Source: Monoplex corrugatus
Lineage: Eukaryota > Mollusca > Gastropoda > Littorinimorpha > Ranellidae
Length of the DNA: 64,000 bases
Reading direction: 5' to 3'
Assembly (NCBI GenBank): GCA_030674185.1
Contig: CM060314.1
Coordinates: 28,079,115 to 28,143,114 of the forward strand
Both the position numbers and the translations under genes were made by a program. Below are positions 11,193 to 45,513 of this stretch, piece by piece. Position 1 is the stretch's first letter. Each line of letters opens with the position of its first letter. The notes beneath the pieces were generated by a model, which worked only from the letters and a program-made list of their open reading frames with translations, ran no database searches and had not been told where the DNA came from.

Positions 11193-11705
11193 CGAAGCCC
11201 AACCGAGTGCACAGAGCCACATCAGGGCTTTAACCATTTTAAAAAGTGCACACTACCTGGGAAAAAAAACAGCCTGAAAAGAAAACTACACATATCAATG
11301 CATGAGCGCACATAATCTAAGGATAATCCCCTGGCGTCGACCATTCCGTCCAATTTATCACCAGAGGATTTCATACAAAAAAATGAATACAAATGTGAAC
11401 ATAAGGACACTAAAACATACACAAAAAACTGCCTACATTACCTAAAATTGCTCCTGCACAGTACATTTCCTTAGAGCCAAACATGCAGTCAATACATACA
11501 CCCAATTTTCAATCCTGAGAGAAAATTAAGCTTTACACATACAGGTGAATGGACCAGCAAGGCAGAAAATGATAGGTAGAGATGATAAAGCAAAGGAGGA
11601 AGGAAGAAACAAAGAGTGACAGAAAAGAGGAAATTTCTAGCATAGAACTTCCTGAAGGTGGGGATACTATTTATACAGAAAAGAGCCCCGGCATCCTCAC
11701 GGGGA
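11193..11705 (-). repeat. Rep-A dispersed repeat, copy 2
   Basis: Full-length copy, from GAAGCCCAACCGAGTGC to AGCCCCGGCATCCTCACGGGG. The minus strand holds an open stretch with the family peptide DKLDGMVDARGLSLDYV. Confidence 0.85.
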
Positions 11706-13020
11706 ACACCCACATCCTAACAAAAGTCTCGTAACATCCAAAACATATGTTCTAAAACAAAATCTAGTTTACTTACATTTTATTAACGCAAAGCATACTG
11801 AATCAAAAACGAAAATACGAACATAACCCGTTTCTTTCCTGCGCTTATATTACACTAACACGAAGCCCTTTGCATCAAAAATCCCAAGTTCAAATATTCA
11901 TGAAACTTCCTTTACAACTGAATACCACAAATCCCATTGCATCAAAAATAAGTCTAGACATATCCAATCATTTATATCTTGATAAAATGTCAAAAATACG
12001 AGCCCGTTATATGAAAAAAATCAAGTTTGATTGGGAGCACTCGAACTAGGTGACTATGTAAACTGCGACCGAGAGCACCTGCTATACTTTTACCGAGACT
12101 ATAAAGTATTCTGAATCAAATGTTAGTATTGCTCTTCCATTTTAACATCACGAAGCTCGTGTCAAAAACATATCCTGCTGCAACAAAATTGTCAAAGCCC
12201 ATTACATCAAAACCCGTTACATTACAAAATGCCTAAACTACATCCTAGTCCATTCACATTTTGCTTACACATAACTTGTGATTGTGATACCAAAACGGAA
12301 ATCCGAACATATAACCTATATATTTTCATTTTATTGCCGACACAAAAAGCATAATCACAAGACCGAAAGTCTAAAACAGAAGTGTCCATCTATTGTGAAA
12401 TCGAGACCGAGAGACTGACTCAAACTTACTTATCAAAAAGAAAACCCGTTTATTCAAAAGAGGCAGTTTAGCCTGAAAATGTCAGAATACATTTAAGTTT
12501 TATTACAACGCCAACCCCGAACCCTTCCTATGGAGATTTTAATAGGACAGAACAACCACGTTGCTTTATCCTGTCCAATCCGCATTTATTACAACCTTTA
12601 CTTGATTTATAAGCAGACGGCTTTGCCTCCCAAGGAATCGCCACTATTTTCCCCATGGAAAGTTCATGTACTACTGATCTTAATGAAACTATGGAAAAAA
12701 AACATGTTTAAAAATGAGGCAATTCAGATTTTAAGAGAAACCAAAACAAAAAATCGAGCGAGGGGGAAAGGAAAAACGAAAGATCAATGAAAGTCATAAG
12801 ACACGGGAGTGGAGTCGGGAAATAAATAATGACCCCTCCTCCTCCCTGTACACGCCAAGTAAATGGGGATCAAAATGAACCGATAAAACCAATAGTTTAC
12901 TTTCCAATCGGCGGAGTCGTGAATACTGATTTTTACCGACACTCGCTTTTTCTTCAAGATTGCTGCAAGTCAGAAGACGCAGAAACCCAAACTTGGAACC
13001 GAACCACGTTTGTGTTTTTT
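11706..13020. other. no gene recognised; weak degenerate repeats
   Basis: 11760-12230 has loosely repeated ATCAAAAAT / CCCATTACATCAAAA motifs. 12530-13015 carries two unbroken but unrecognised frames with no family resemblance, most likely chance. Confidence 0.4.
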
Positions 13021-14129
13021 GTTCTTGTTTTTTTTTTTTTTTTTTTTTTTTTTAACACACAAGCTATTAAATGTCGATCAAAACATTTTCAGCGCTATGT
13101 TTTTCTCCTTTCCTTTCTAGACTCTTCCTTCTTTCTCAGGCTTTCTTCCTCCCGGTCTTTATCTGGCAACAAGTGCTATGAGAATAATAAGCACTATGAC
13201 GCTGTGTATATGTATGCATGTATGTTTGATCTTCAATCAGAATGCAACAACAACAAAAAAGCTCGTAAGACAAAAGTTATTCTACATTTTGGAATGCTTA
13301 CAGGGCGCATACAAAACAAATCCCAAGCAAAAGCTTTTGTCTTGTTCTCAGTGACAATACAAACTATGACACAAAGGGTTATCTCACAACCCGACATACT
13401 CACAAAATGCCTAGATTACACCTCACGCAAGAGCTGAACTTTTCGTATACAGATTCTCTTTCCTTATGCTTGTATTTGTATTCTCCCTCTTCTATCCCTC
13501 CGCCACCGCCAATCGCCCCCCCCCCCCCCCCCCCAGCTCCTCTTTTCTGCTCCCTTGTTCCCTTTGTATCCTGTACTAAACATCCATTTTACGTTTCGTT
13601 AGACTAGAACGATAAGACAACTCACATAAACCATGAGTTTCAATTTTTTTTAGGACGTCGTTGCCACGTTCACAAAATTCCATATGCACAAACATTGCTA
13701 TCTGACACAAAATTCGGACTTACCACGGAAAACTTGTAGTGACGGTAAGACTACCACTATGTATACAGCAGCGTCTGCGGGGCAATGACAATGTTTGGGC
13801 TTGGTTCAGGCAATTTTATTAGTTATTCCAGTCATTCACCCCCGCTCCCAACTTTTTTTTTAAATACAAGCGATTACCCACGCTATGCAGTGGCCACAAG
13901 AACAAGACGGGGTTTAAGTTAAACACTTCGGCACCACTGAACTCCTTTCATGCACTGGCCTTTGTAGAAAAGCCGCCGGTGGTGCACTTGAAGGGTGGGG
14001 TGAAAGTCATTTGTATAAATGTTTAGACCAGTTGCCCCGTGCCCTTTTCTCCGGCTGCCCCCCCCCCCCCCCTTTCCCACATCCCCATCCTCGCAACTTT
14101 CCACTCAATTCTCACTACCTGTTACACGC
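13021..14129. other. homopolymer tracts, no gene recognised
   Basis: Poly(T) at about 13027-13052, poly(C) at about 13519-13535, and a second C-run near 14060-14071. The frame 12829-13437 passes through the poly(T) and gives a phenylalanine run, so I do not treat it as a gene. Confidence 0.5.
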
Positions 14130-15727
14130 CTCTCCCCCTCTACCTTGGCACATTCTGAGGATCCCTCCCCCCGTTCTTGGCATTGTCACTACTCCGGCTT
14201 TTCATTCTTAGCACCCGTCACTGCTCCCTCCTATAATTTACCACGTGTCTAGGCTTCCTCCAGTTATTCTTAAACTCGATAACCCTCCTCCCTCCGTTTT
14301 AAGCACGTATTCATGAGCCCTTTCTCCATTCTCAGAACCGGTGACTGCATCTGTCTGTGCTCTCTCCCTCCATGTCACAGTTTGAGGATCCCTCCCTTTA
14401 TTTTTAGCACTTATCACTTGCTCCTTCCTGTCAGTCTTGGCGTCAAGCTAATTTCCCATTTTCGCACATTTTGAGAATCTCTCCCCTCCATTCTTAGCAC
14501 CTCGTTCCTTTCATTCCTAACATCTGTTGATTCTCCCTCCCATTCTTACCACCTACCAATGCTCCTTCCAAATTAGAACCAATGCTCCGTCCGTCCTTTT
14601 TGAGCACCTGTCAGTGCTCCCGTTATTCACTTTACGCCTGTCAACGCTCTTTCTGTCAACTTTAGCATCTGCACCTTGTCAGTGATCCCTTCCTCCATTC
14701 TTAGCTTCTGATATTATCCCCTTATTCATTCTTAGCACCTGTCAATACTCCTTCCATTTTAGCACTGCATGTATCAATGCTTCTTCCATTTTAGCACCTG
14801 CACGTGTTCATGTTCCTACCGCCAATCTCCTTGGCGCATTTTAAGGATCCTTCCCTCCAATCTTAACGTCTGACAATGCTTTACCCCGTCCATTTTTTTT
14901 CATTTAAGTACATGTCGGTGATGCATGACATGTCACTGCTCCTTCCTTTCATTCGTACCCCTTTCAACATTTTTCCTTCCACGTTTTGAGGATCCGTATC
15001 TCTGTTCTTACCACCTCTTAAATCTCGCTCTCTCCCTTCACGTTTAGAATGTGTTGAACCCTCCACTCTTAGCAACTGTTGAATATCGAAAGGGGCTACG
15101 AATGGAAGGAGGGAGGACTTTCAAGTGTTAAGAGTGGGGGGCAGGGAGCATCGATGTGTTGAAAATGAAGTAAGAGATCGCTGACGCCTTCTAAGAATGG
15201 GAAAGGTCCTCAAAGCGTGTTGAAACGTTCAAACGGAGGGAGTACTCCTAAGTGTCAAAGCTCCTTGCCCTTAATTAATCAATGTTCCCTTTATACCGGC
15301 ATCTGTTGATGCTCGTTCTTAGCACTTACCAGCGCTCTTCTTAACCCTCAGACTCCCGCATCCTGTCCATCATCCTGTGTTGCCAACCATGCTAGCAAAG
15401 CAAAAAAATGTTAACGCCTGGATTCCCTCACCTATCTTACCAGCTTCCTGCAGGAAGCTGGTGGATAGGATGACAGAGTCAAAGGGTTAAGTTTTTTGCA
15501 GTTTGTGTGTAGAGTGCGGCAGTCAAAGGGTTAATGCTCCCTCCATCCATTCTAAACATCTGTCCAAGCTTCTTCCATTCTTACCACCTGCCGATGCTCG
15601 CTCCTCCCATCTTTACTATCTGTTGATGCTCCCTCCCTTCATTTTTAATACCTGCCAATGATCCTTTTTTTTTTTTGTAAATGTCTGTCGTTGCTCCTTC
15701 CGTCCATCCTTAGCACCTGCCAATACT
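14130..15727. repeat. degenerate minisatellite beside the gene 3' end
   Basis: Many decayed units resembling TTCTTAGCACCTGTCAATGC followed by TCCTTCCA occur across about 1.6 kb. A block at about 15090-15245 carries the units in inverted orientation (GGAGGGA, then TAAGAATGG). A Rep-P palindrome (15341-15534) interrupts the array. The array ends about 37 bp from the stop of exon 4 of the TMEM272-like gene, so it would form its 3' untranslated or flanking DNA. Confidence 0.7.
15341..15534. mobile_element. Rep-P palindromic element, copy 1
   Basis: Starts TTAACCCTCAGACTCCCGC and ends GCAGTCAAAGGGTTAA, with a central perfect palindrome AGCTTCCTGCAGGAAGCT. Terminal TTAA plus CCC/GGG ends suggest a non-autonomous piggyBac-type element. 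The family name is an inference. Confidence 0.65.
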
Positions 15728-15763
15728 TCCTCTGCTTCTTTGCCCCCGTCGCCGTTTTCTTCT

Positions 15764-37193
<21,430 letters not shown>

Positions 37194-37708
37194 TGTTTAG
37201 CCTGAGGATAAAAGTTTTAATATAAAAGGCTTTTTTTTTTAATAATGCTAATCCAACGCGTGCGTCCGTCTATCTCTCTCTCTCTCTCCCATATCCCCTT
37301 TTAATTCTCATTCTTACCCCAGTGGGGAAATTATTCGCCTCTCAAACCTTACCCTTAAGTTTTGAGGTTTCAAGCACCTCATTTCTTAACGATATTAAGC
37401 AAACCTCTTGCATTTTTTCCTGACACTACATGCAACACTTTCGTGCCAGCGACCTCTGTCCGCCCAGCTGTGAATGAGTACCTGCCCCTCTTTTGGACTG
37501 GAGATGCATGTAATACAGCAAAGAGATGTGTAAGCGCCTGTCAGAGTGCTGGCCACAAGGACTGAAATCTTAACCACTTCATTCAGCAACGATTTCAGGT
37601 GATGGGACAAACATTTTTCTTGCACCATCTGTCGCATCGGTCCTGTGTTTTTTCCACCCAAGCCGCTATTTCAAATTTTCTAAGAATCATCGCACTCAGA
37701 TATTTCAT
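37194..37708. other. 5' flank of the TMEM272-like gene
   Basis: A CT-run at about 37272-37288 and otherwise plain sequence. The untranslated first exon and promoter may lie here or further right, but I cannot place them. Confidence 0.35.
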
Positions 37709-37862
37709 TCAGGGGAAAAAAATCACCAGGTAGACCCAGGGATAAAATATTGAACTTGCGCAGAGGATGAAGACAGGGCGGGAGAAGTACTTGCAACAAC
37801 ATAGGATAGATTCATATGGAGGGCCAGGATCGCCCAACGTCATGCGGCAGGGCACATGATAA
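37709..37862 (+). mobile_element. LINE family 2, 3' fragment
   Basis: CACCAGGTAGACCCAGGGA through GCGGCAGGGCACATGATAAT, matching 33185-33320 and 58775-58918. Confidence 0.75.
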
Positions 37863-38117
37863 TAGCCGTAATATTCTTACACGAAATTAGATGGAGATCC
37901 GATTTGTTGTCTGTTATTACCAAAGAACATAACCTTAACCAAACCCTTATCTTAAGGCTGGATGAAGGGTCTTTTACCATTCGCCGGGTCCACCTAGCGT
38001 TCACGAGGATCGCTAGATTAAGCCAGTTAATAGCCTCAAAGGCAGATGGAAAGCAAAGGACTAGCGCTGGGCAAGGCGGCTGAGGAAGGAAAGAGTAGAT
38101 TGCTGTTATTGTTATTG

Positions 38118-38622
38118 TTTAAAGCCCAGCCGACCGCGTAGAGTTATAATCAAGGCTGTAACCGCTTCAAAACATAAAACTTCAACAGGAAAAAAAGTAC
38201 ACATATCAATGCATTCGCGCACATAATCTAAGGACATGCCCTTGGCGTTGACCACTCCGTCGAATTTATCGCACAGGGGATTTAAAAAACACACCTGAAT
38301 ACAAATATAAGCATACCGAAGGACACCAAAACAAAAACAGGCATGAATTATATACTTCCGCGTATCTCACCTCCCTCGAGCCAAAAATGCACTTAATACA
38401 TACACCCAATTATCAATCCCAAGAAAAAGTACGTAAGACTTTATTGAACACATACAGGTGAATGGACCATTATGGCAGAAAATAACAGGTAGAAATGACA
38501 GAAAGCAAAGCAATAAGGGAGAAACAAAGAGTGACAGAAAAGAGGAAATTTCTAGCACAGAATTTCCAGAAGGTGGGGATACTATTTATACTAAAAGAGC
38601 CCCCGGCATCCCCACGGGGGGT
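38118..38622 (-). repeat. Rep-A copy 7
   Basis: Full-length and well preserved. Preceded on the plus strand by GTTATTGTTATTGT, i.e. a minus-strand (AACAAT)n tail. Minus-strand peptide LCDKFDGVVNAKGMSLDYV. Confidence 0.88.
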
Positions 38623-39308
38623 GGGGGTGGTGGATTGCTGTCTAAAACCCTGGAAACTAAACACGTAATAGCAACGGCAGCATACGCTACAACTTTTCCT
38701 GATATAGGCCTACGTATATGCATTCAGTAACTTTACAAGGTATAATTATAACAATCATTTAATTTGAAACCAGAATAAAGAAAATACAACACGCCCCCGC
38801 CCCTTCCCTTTGACAAAAAGTTAAAAATCCGTGGAAATACGTGCGATAGGTTATTCAGGCAATTCCGACTATTCTCACTGAAAATAATTGGGTACAAGGA
38901 AAAGAACGTTTATACATGTAAACCGTTAAACGCCTTCTGGAAATACACCCTCCCCTCGTTTCTCCCCATCCCCATCACAGAGAGAAACTCGTTTTTAACC
39001 CCCTACACTCCACCTTCACCCTCTCACCACCCGAGTTACAAGATTTCGGTGTTAGAAACTGCTGCAGTAATTCACTTATTCAAGAGAAGCCGAAAAAGGG
39101 AACTTTCCGTGATGCAACTACGAAACAAAAGCGTTGAATAAACGGTTTAATAAAAACGTAATTTACACTTCCTCGCTCACAATCGAACATGCATTGTACA
39201 TGTACGTTCTCCACAGACAGCAGTAAGAAAATGCAACTTTCAGAATTGTACTAGACTTAAGGATAATGACAGAAGACTGACCAAATTTTAATGTTATTGG
39301 TACTTTTG
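38623..39308. other. no recognised feature
   Basis: Apart from a GTGGGGGTGG run at the Rep-A edge, I see no repeat or gene. Confidence 0.4.
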
Positions 39309-39814
39309 TTTAAACCAAGCCGGCTGCGTAGAGCCATATCAGGGCTATAACCATTTCAATACGTACAATTTCAACAGGAAAAAAAGAAAAAAAAATTAAG
39401 TACACATATCAATGCATTCGCGCACATAATCTAAGGAGATGCCCCTAGCGTTGACCACACTATTTACCACAGGGGGATTAAATATAGATTTAAACATAAC
39501 TAAGGACACTAAAGCATTTATAAAAACTGGCCTAAATTACCTGAAATTGCTTCCGCATATCTCATTTCCTTGGAGCCAAACATGCACTTAATACATGTAC
39601 CCAATTATCAATCCTAAGAGAAAGTTCGTAAGATTATGTCGAACACATACAGGTGAATGGACCAGCAAGGCAGAAAATGATAGGAAGAAATTAAAAGCAA
39701 AGGAACAAAACAAAAAAGAGTGACAGAAAAGAAAAAATTTCTAGCACGATTTCTAGATGCCGGAAGGTGGGGATACTATTTGTACTGAAAGAGCCCCTGG
39801 CATTCCCACAGGGG
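39309..39814 (-). repeat. Rep-A copy 8
   Basis: Full-length; the peptide region carries a deletion around GACCACACTATTTACC. Ends CATTCCCACAGGGG. Confidence 0.85.
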
Positions 39815-40140
39815 TGGATATGAGCTGGAGTGAGAGATCTTTACAGACTGCAGAAAAGAGTACAGCATACAACTATTACTGTACATTACCCACCTTGAAA
39901 CAAGTATTGACGAAAAGCGTACTCAGGAAAATGGCTAAAAGAAAATGGCACCGAACTTCGCGTGATGCTGTCGACGAAGCTTTTCTGGACAGTGTGAACT
40001 CAGCTACATTGGACTCAAACTGGCTGCCTTCATATCTTATTTTACACGTGAAACAGGAATTTTCCATTTTCGTACATGGTCCGCAATGCACGCGATAGTT
40101 CGGGACATTCACGTTTACAGGGGTTTGTGCCTTTGACATG
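39815..40140. other. unrecognised frame, probably not a gene
   Basis: An unbroken plus-strand frame (39757-40098) runs out of Rep-A copy 8 into unique sequence (MAKRKWHRTSRDAVDEAFLD). It has no family resemblance, splice context or partner, so I do not call a gene. Confidence 0.3.
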
Positions 40141-40153
40141 TGTACATCTGTGT

Positions 40154-40154
<1 letters not shown>

Positions 40155-40196
<42 letters not shown>

Positions 40197-40300
40197 TGTG
40201 TGTACGTGCATACACGCAGTCACACATATATGTGTGTGTATATATATATATATGTATATATATATATACTGTATATGTATATATCTATATCTATATCTAT
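40155..40300. repeat. (GT)n and (TA)n microsatellites
   Basis: (GT)n at about 40158-40192, (TA)n-rich at 40225-40300. Confidence 0.93.
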
Positions 40301-40301
40301 A

Positions 40302-40498
40302 AAAACTTCACGTAAAGCGATGACAATGATATGCTGTCACAACAGGGAAAACAGATTTTTAATATTGTCAGAAGTTTCTGAGAGAGTGCTCTTTACATGA
40401 TTTCCTCAGGAACTTTTTTTTTTTTTTTTTTTTTTTACGATCTGACCTCGGAGCTTCACCTTCCAAACTTATGTTTTCGCGACTCTTTAAAGCATTAA

Positions 40499-40503
<5 letters not shown>
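40302..40503 (+). repeat. 190 bp repeat, left member of a pair
   Basis: AAACTTCACGTAAAGCGATG ... CGACTCTTTAAAGCATTAA matches 41579-41766 along its length, apart from a poly(T) expansion (40418-40436). A diverged inverted relative lies near 46370-46480. Confidence 0.85.
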
Positions 40504-40753
<250 letters not shown>

Positions 40754-40896
40754 ACACAAAGTTTTGCTCACCTTGCCAGAAACACTTTTTCCCCCGAGAA
40801 CAAACGATAAAGCTTGATAACTGTGGAAATATAATATATTAACATATTCATACTCTGTTCATATTTACATGTTGTTGTGGCGGTAGAGAGAGAAAA

Positions 40897-40950
40897 GTGA
40901 GACAGACAGACAGACAGACAGACAGAACAGACAGACAGACAGACAGACAG
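40897..40950. repeat. (CAGA)n microsatellite
   Basis: Twelve or so CAGA/GACA units. Bases 40951-41265 contain no recognised feature. Confidence 0.93.
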
Positions 40951-41269
40951 TTTATAATCTTTGCCAGTCAGTATATCTACTGATTTACCGGTATCCCTGT
41001 CGATGTTTTAGCACGTGAAAAAAGCGAGATTTATGAAGATCTTTGCAATTAACTTTCACGTTCATTTTAGCTTTCCTGTCTTTTTAGAGATATTCGGATT
41101 TGATGTGATTTATTCCTTTAGGCCAGTAGAAGGTGCGTGAACGACATAAAACAGCATTTTTTCATGGCGAGATTTGGCAAAATCTCACATATATCAGTGT
41201 CACGGGAATAGAGGTAATCGCGCCACAAACATCATATAAATGAAGGACAAAAAAAATTGTACAGACTCA

Positions 41270-41405
41270 TAAAAGAGAGAGAGAGAGGAGACAATGAGAG
41301 AAATAAAGACATACAAAGGCAGAGACAAAGACAAACAGAGAAAGGTCAAGGAGTGAGGAAGAAAGAGACAGAGGAAGAGAGAGAGAGAGAGAAAGAGAGA
41401 GAGAT
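41270..41405. repeat. GA-rich tracts
   Basis: (GA)n blocks at about 41274-41290 and 41376-41404 with purine-rich sequence between. Confidence 0.85.
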
Positions 41406-41578
41406 TTCTCTATCTTTCCATAACAAAGAAAAATAAAAGCAAATAAAAGGAGAAAAAAAAAACGAAATGATCAAAATAGTACAATAATCTCCTTTTCGAT
41501 ACAAAGCGTATTACCGAAAATCCGGATTTATACTTCTGAATGCTACTGTGTGACATTTAAGAAGTGCCAGTTGAAATA

Positions 41579-41766
41579 AAACTTCACGTGAAGCAAGGAC
41601 AATGATAGGCTGTCACAACAGGGAAAACATACTTTTAATATTGTCAGAAGTTTCTGAGAGATTGCTCTTCACACGATTTCCTCAGGAACATTTCTTATTT
41701 GCCTTTACGATCTGACCTCGGAGCTTCACCTTCCAAACTTATATTTTCGCGACTCTTTAAAGCATT
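41579..41766 (+). repeat. 190 bp repeat, right member of a pair
   Basis: Second copy of 40302-40503 without the long poly(T). The two copies lie 1.1 kb apart in direct orientation. Confidence 0.85.
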
Positions 41767-41828
41767 AATCGAACCTTGGTGATGATCCACTCATAGAGAA
41801 CTGGGAAAATCTCATTCATATATTTTAT

Positions 41829-41922
41829 CACACATACACACACACACGCGCGCGCGCGCGCGCAAGCACGCACGCACTCACACACGCACGCACACACACA
41901 CGCAGGCACACAGGCACACGTA
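41829..41922. repeat. CA/CG alternating microsatellite
   Basis: Includes a (CG)n-like core at about 41847-41863, a possible Z-DNA former. Bases 41923-42615 show an AAGA-rich patch at 41964-42002 and no gene. Confidence 0.9.
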
Positions 41923-42618
41923 CACATACATCCCTCGCGAATAGTATTAAAAATATCCGTAAGAAAGAAAGAAGTATGAAAGGAAAGAAAGAAAGAAAGA
42001 AGGGATGAAAAGAGAACAAGAGATGAGCAAGCGATACGAACAGTCCTCATTTTTTAGTGGAAAATCATGATAGCAACGAAAGTACATTCCGAGATAAAGT
42101 ATTTAGTCACAAATAGACGCTCCGACTGTAAAATAGTTTATAGTTTGTGTGGCCTGTGGTTTTTGCAAAAGATTGAATACACAGTGAATGTTAAATACAC
42201 AGTTTTATTTCAATTAATGAAAATAACATGACTAGTTGTGCTGTTTTTTTTTCAAGTGGACGTGATACTTTTTCGACTGAAGCCTAAGTATGGTTATTTT
42301 ACACACGCGATACCTCTCCGTTTGAAATCTGTATGTATTTACTTTGCAAACTTCTTAATGTATTCTTTAGTTTCATATTCATTTGATTCATTCCTAATGG
42401 CACAAGCTGAAAAATTTCTGGATTTCTGGAAAATTTGAATGGGATAAACCTTTCTTGCAGTTCCTTCAGATCTAGATATCAAAGACAGAAATGAAAGCTA
42501 AGGAAAGACTGAATAAACCACGTTTGTACTGGTATTGGAATGTATTTTATGCAGTCGGGCAAATAAGGTAACTGCAGACAGTGAAGTTCAGGTTCTCACC
42601 TTTCTACTTCGGTGTGTG

Positions 42619-42651
42619 TATATTGTATGTGGTGTGTGTGTGTGTGTGTGT

Positions 42652-42726
<75 letters not shown>

Positions 42727-42812
42727 TTTTATGTGTGTGTGGCGTTCATGTGTGTGTGTGTGTGTGTGCGCTCGTGTGTGTGTGTCTATGTATGTGTGTG
42801 TGTGACTTGTAA
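42619..42812. repeat. (GT)n microsatellite
   Basis: Long GT tract with a few interruptions near 42722-42750. Confidence 0.96.
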
Positions 42813-43034
42813 AATGAATCACGTGCACAGTTTTAGTGTGCTTAATAATTCTCCATTTGGTAAGAAAGTGTTCATTTAAAACCAACTTATTCCAAGGAAC
42901 CCTTTTTCTTCTATAATGAACCAAACTCCGTGACAACATGAGTGAAATGAATTGATTCACAGTTACCAACTTGACCGGAAAGTTGACTTTCATTTAGTGA
43001 AAATCTATGCCCATAGTTGATAACTCCCCCCATA

Positions 43035-43082
43035 CACACACACCTACACACACCATTCCCCCACTCCACGCACCACAAAACA

Positions 43083-43171
<89 letters not shown>

Positions 43172-43172
43172 T
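43035..43172. repeat. (CA)n microsatellite
   Basis: Two CA blocks separated by CCCCA at 43132-43138. Downstream 43310-43365 is a (CAAA)n tract. Confidence 0.96.
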
Positions 43173-43309
43173 CTCACACAGAAAATCACAGGTCGATTTA
43201 TATCGTTTTCCCCTGCTTTGAAAAGAAGAGACTTTAAATTAATAAGAACACGAAAGATCAGATATATGCACAGCCTCCCTCTGGTCATTGTGCCTTAGAT
43301 CCACTTAAT

Positions 43310-43365
43310 TCAAACAACAAACAAACAAACAAACAAACAGACAAACAAACAAGCGAACAAACAAA
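43310..43365. repeat. (CAAA)n microsatellite
   Basis: About a dozen AAAC units with minor changes. Confidence 0.92.
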
Positions 43366-43654
43366 ATAAAGAAAAGGAAAATAGGAAGATAACGCTTTTG
43401 AGGTTATTTCTTTTAAACGTATTTACAAGCTTATCTTTCATTAGCACCGCTACTGTAAGCCTACAGATTTCAGCTTATTTCCATTGAACAAAATTTACAC
43501 CTCACTCACCAAAACAAAGAAAACAGAAATGAATAATAAAGAAAGCAAGCAAACTGACATGACGTTCTAGCCATACGAAAAATCCCATTCGCCTCACTAG
43601 GACATAGTTTGCTCTGCAGCTTTGTCTTCAAGGCCTCGACTATTTTCTTTCAGT

Positions 43655-43860
43655 TAGCAGACAATGTCCAAGTTGGATGCGGATTTCTGCTGTCACAGTC
43701 TACAGGGGCTGTTGTATGTTAGTTTATCTCCCAGACACTTGCAAGTGTCGACTATGTCCAATTTCTGGCCATTCATGCAGACGTCTGAACTGCAGTTCGT
43801 CGTTCTGTTAACCATCACTTTGATATTGCCGTTGCTGACTTCCATTCTCTTCGGGAGATC
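43655..43860 (-). pseudogene. LINE reverse transcriptase fragment
   Basis: Minus strand reads MEVSNGNIKVMVNRTTNCSS, DVCMNGQKLDIVDTCKCLGD, then in another frame TVTAEIRIQLG. This is the order of the RT palm/thumb region (K-x-M-V-N, YLG, and A-E-I-R-I-R) in non-LTR elements. Only about 70 residues remain. Clade uncertain, not obviously family 1 or 2. Confidence 0.6.
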
Positions 43861-44154
43861 TTGGAATCCATTGTTACTGATGAGAACACACGCAAACACC
43901 ACAAGCCAGTCACCAGTGGCAGACAGAACCGTGAAAACCATTTCACAGATCTCTGTCATCCTGATCAGTGGAGAATCTAGCGGGGTTGTGGGAAATTGGA
44001 AGAGGAAGGAGGCATTACGAGAAAGACTTCTGGAGGAACACATGTATTTTGGCCATGGGGAGAAAGAGGAGTCCAAGAGAAAGGACCGCAACTAAATCTA
44101 TCAGGTAATTAGACACAGGGTCATCTGCTGCAATGTAACGGGTTGTCGTTTTGG

Positions 44155-44216
44155 ACGTGGTGTTAGCCCTGATATGGCTCTAGTAGTCGGCTGTGGGCTA
44201 TAAGCCATATGAACTT
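44155..44216 (+). repeat. retroposon 3' end fragment
   Basis: GTGTTAGCCCTGATATGGCT ... GTAGTCGGCTGTGGGCTATA, the partner of 8447-8516. Bases 44000-44154 may be its decayed coding end, but I cannot show it. Confidence 0.55.
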
Positions 44217-44267
44217 CAATCTGCTGCAATGCTGCCGCACTATACAGAGAATGTGGAGAATTGGGAC

Positions 44268-44560
44268 TACAAATGTTTATGGGTTTGGGTTTTTTTTTGG
44301 TTTCTTTTGTTTGCTTCTGTTTGTTTTTATTCGTTTATCTCTTGATCTGATTTGTTCGTTAATTGGTTGGTTTATTCATTGTTTGCAAGCCGTGAATATG
44401 ATAGACAGCAACTTTTTCACAGAGAGGTTTACGACTGTTTTATTTCTTCCTTTCTTTATTTATCTATTTATTCATTTATTTATTTATCTATTTATTAACT
44501 ATCTATTTACTTATTTTACTTATTTATTTATTTGTCTATTTGTTCATTTACAGTCTCTCA
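44268..44560. repeat. T-rich region with (TTTA)n
   Basis: Pyrimidine-rich stretch, with (TATT)n at about 44450-44545. Confidence 0.85.
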
Positions 44561-44567
<7 letters not shown>

Positions 44568-44605
<38 letters not shown>

Positions 44606-44735
44606 CACACACACACACACGCACGCACGCACACGCACACACACGCACACGCACACGCACACGCACACGCACACACACATATACATACACACACACCACA
44701 CCACACCACCACCACACCACACCACGAGCACACAC
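44568..44735. repeat. (CA)n/(CACG)n microsatellite
   Basis: CA tract grading into CACG and CACACC variants. Confidence 0.94.
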
Positions 44736-44779
44736 TCACAGAGGAAGACACAGACGGACAGAGACACAGGTAGGCAGAC

Positions 44780-45170
44780 GGCAAGAAAGACAGAGATTTC
44801 CAAAACTGGGTGTTTCAAACAAAGCAGTCACTTAACAGACTACGACGCGATCCAGACAGATAAATCAGCGAAAGCCATCAACCCGTAATGTCTTCAATGT
44901 ATCGACCTACAACCGTTCACCTAACAACAATCTTAGAGCAAACTGGTTTTGGAAAAAAAAAAGTACAGTACACACTACTGACTTCTAGTCTGAAACTGAC
45001 AACCAGACAAGGACTTTCAAAACTGATATTAGTGGCTTTCTCAAGTCATCAAACTATAAAAGTTTTGATGTGTCCGCATTGAACCACCATATAACACAAC
45101 AAATGACCAGACTGATTAAACGAACAAACGGAAAACCAAGTAATTCTAGTCTCGAAAAGACTACCAAAAC
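44780..45170. repeat. microsatellite-associated repeat, diverged copies nearby
   Basis: Motifs such as GGACTTTCAAAACTGATATT and TCAAGTCATCAAACT recur in similar order at 50490-50545 and 51525-51590, and ACAGATAAxTCA at 49895. Very diverged; the alignment is by eye. Confidence 0.35.
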
Positions 45171-45279
45171 ATATTTTCGTAACCACCAGGCAGTAAAACT
45201 CAGTGAACCAGATCTGAGTTTAAAATATACAAGGACAAGAACACAGAACACATTTTATTTACACGGATGTGAAATAAGC

Positions 45280-45513
<234 letters not shown>

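Noticed and set aside
12829..13437. A 202-residue frame
   Set aside because: It runs through a poly(T) giving a phenylalanine stretch and lacks any family resemblance.
43693..44095. Two overlapping frames of about 130-143 residues on opposite strands
   Set aside because: The minus-strand similarity is limited to about 70 residues of LINE RT; the remainder and the plus-strand frame show no resemblance.
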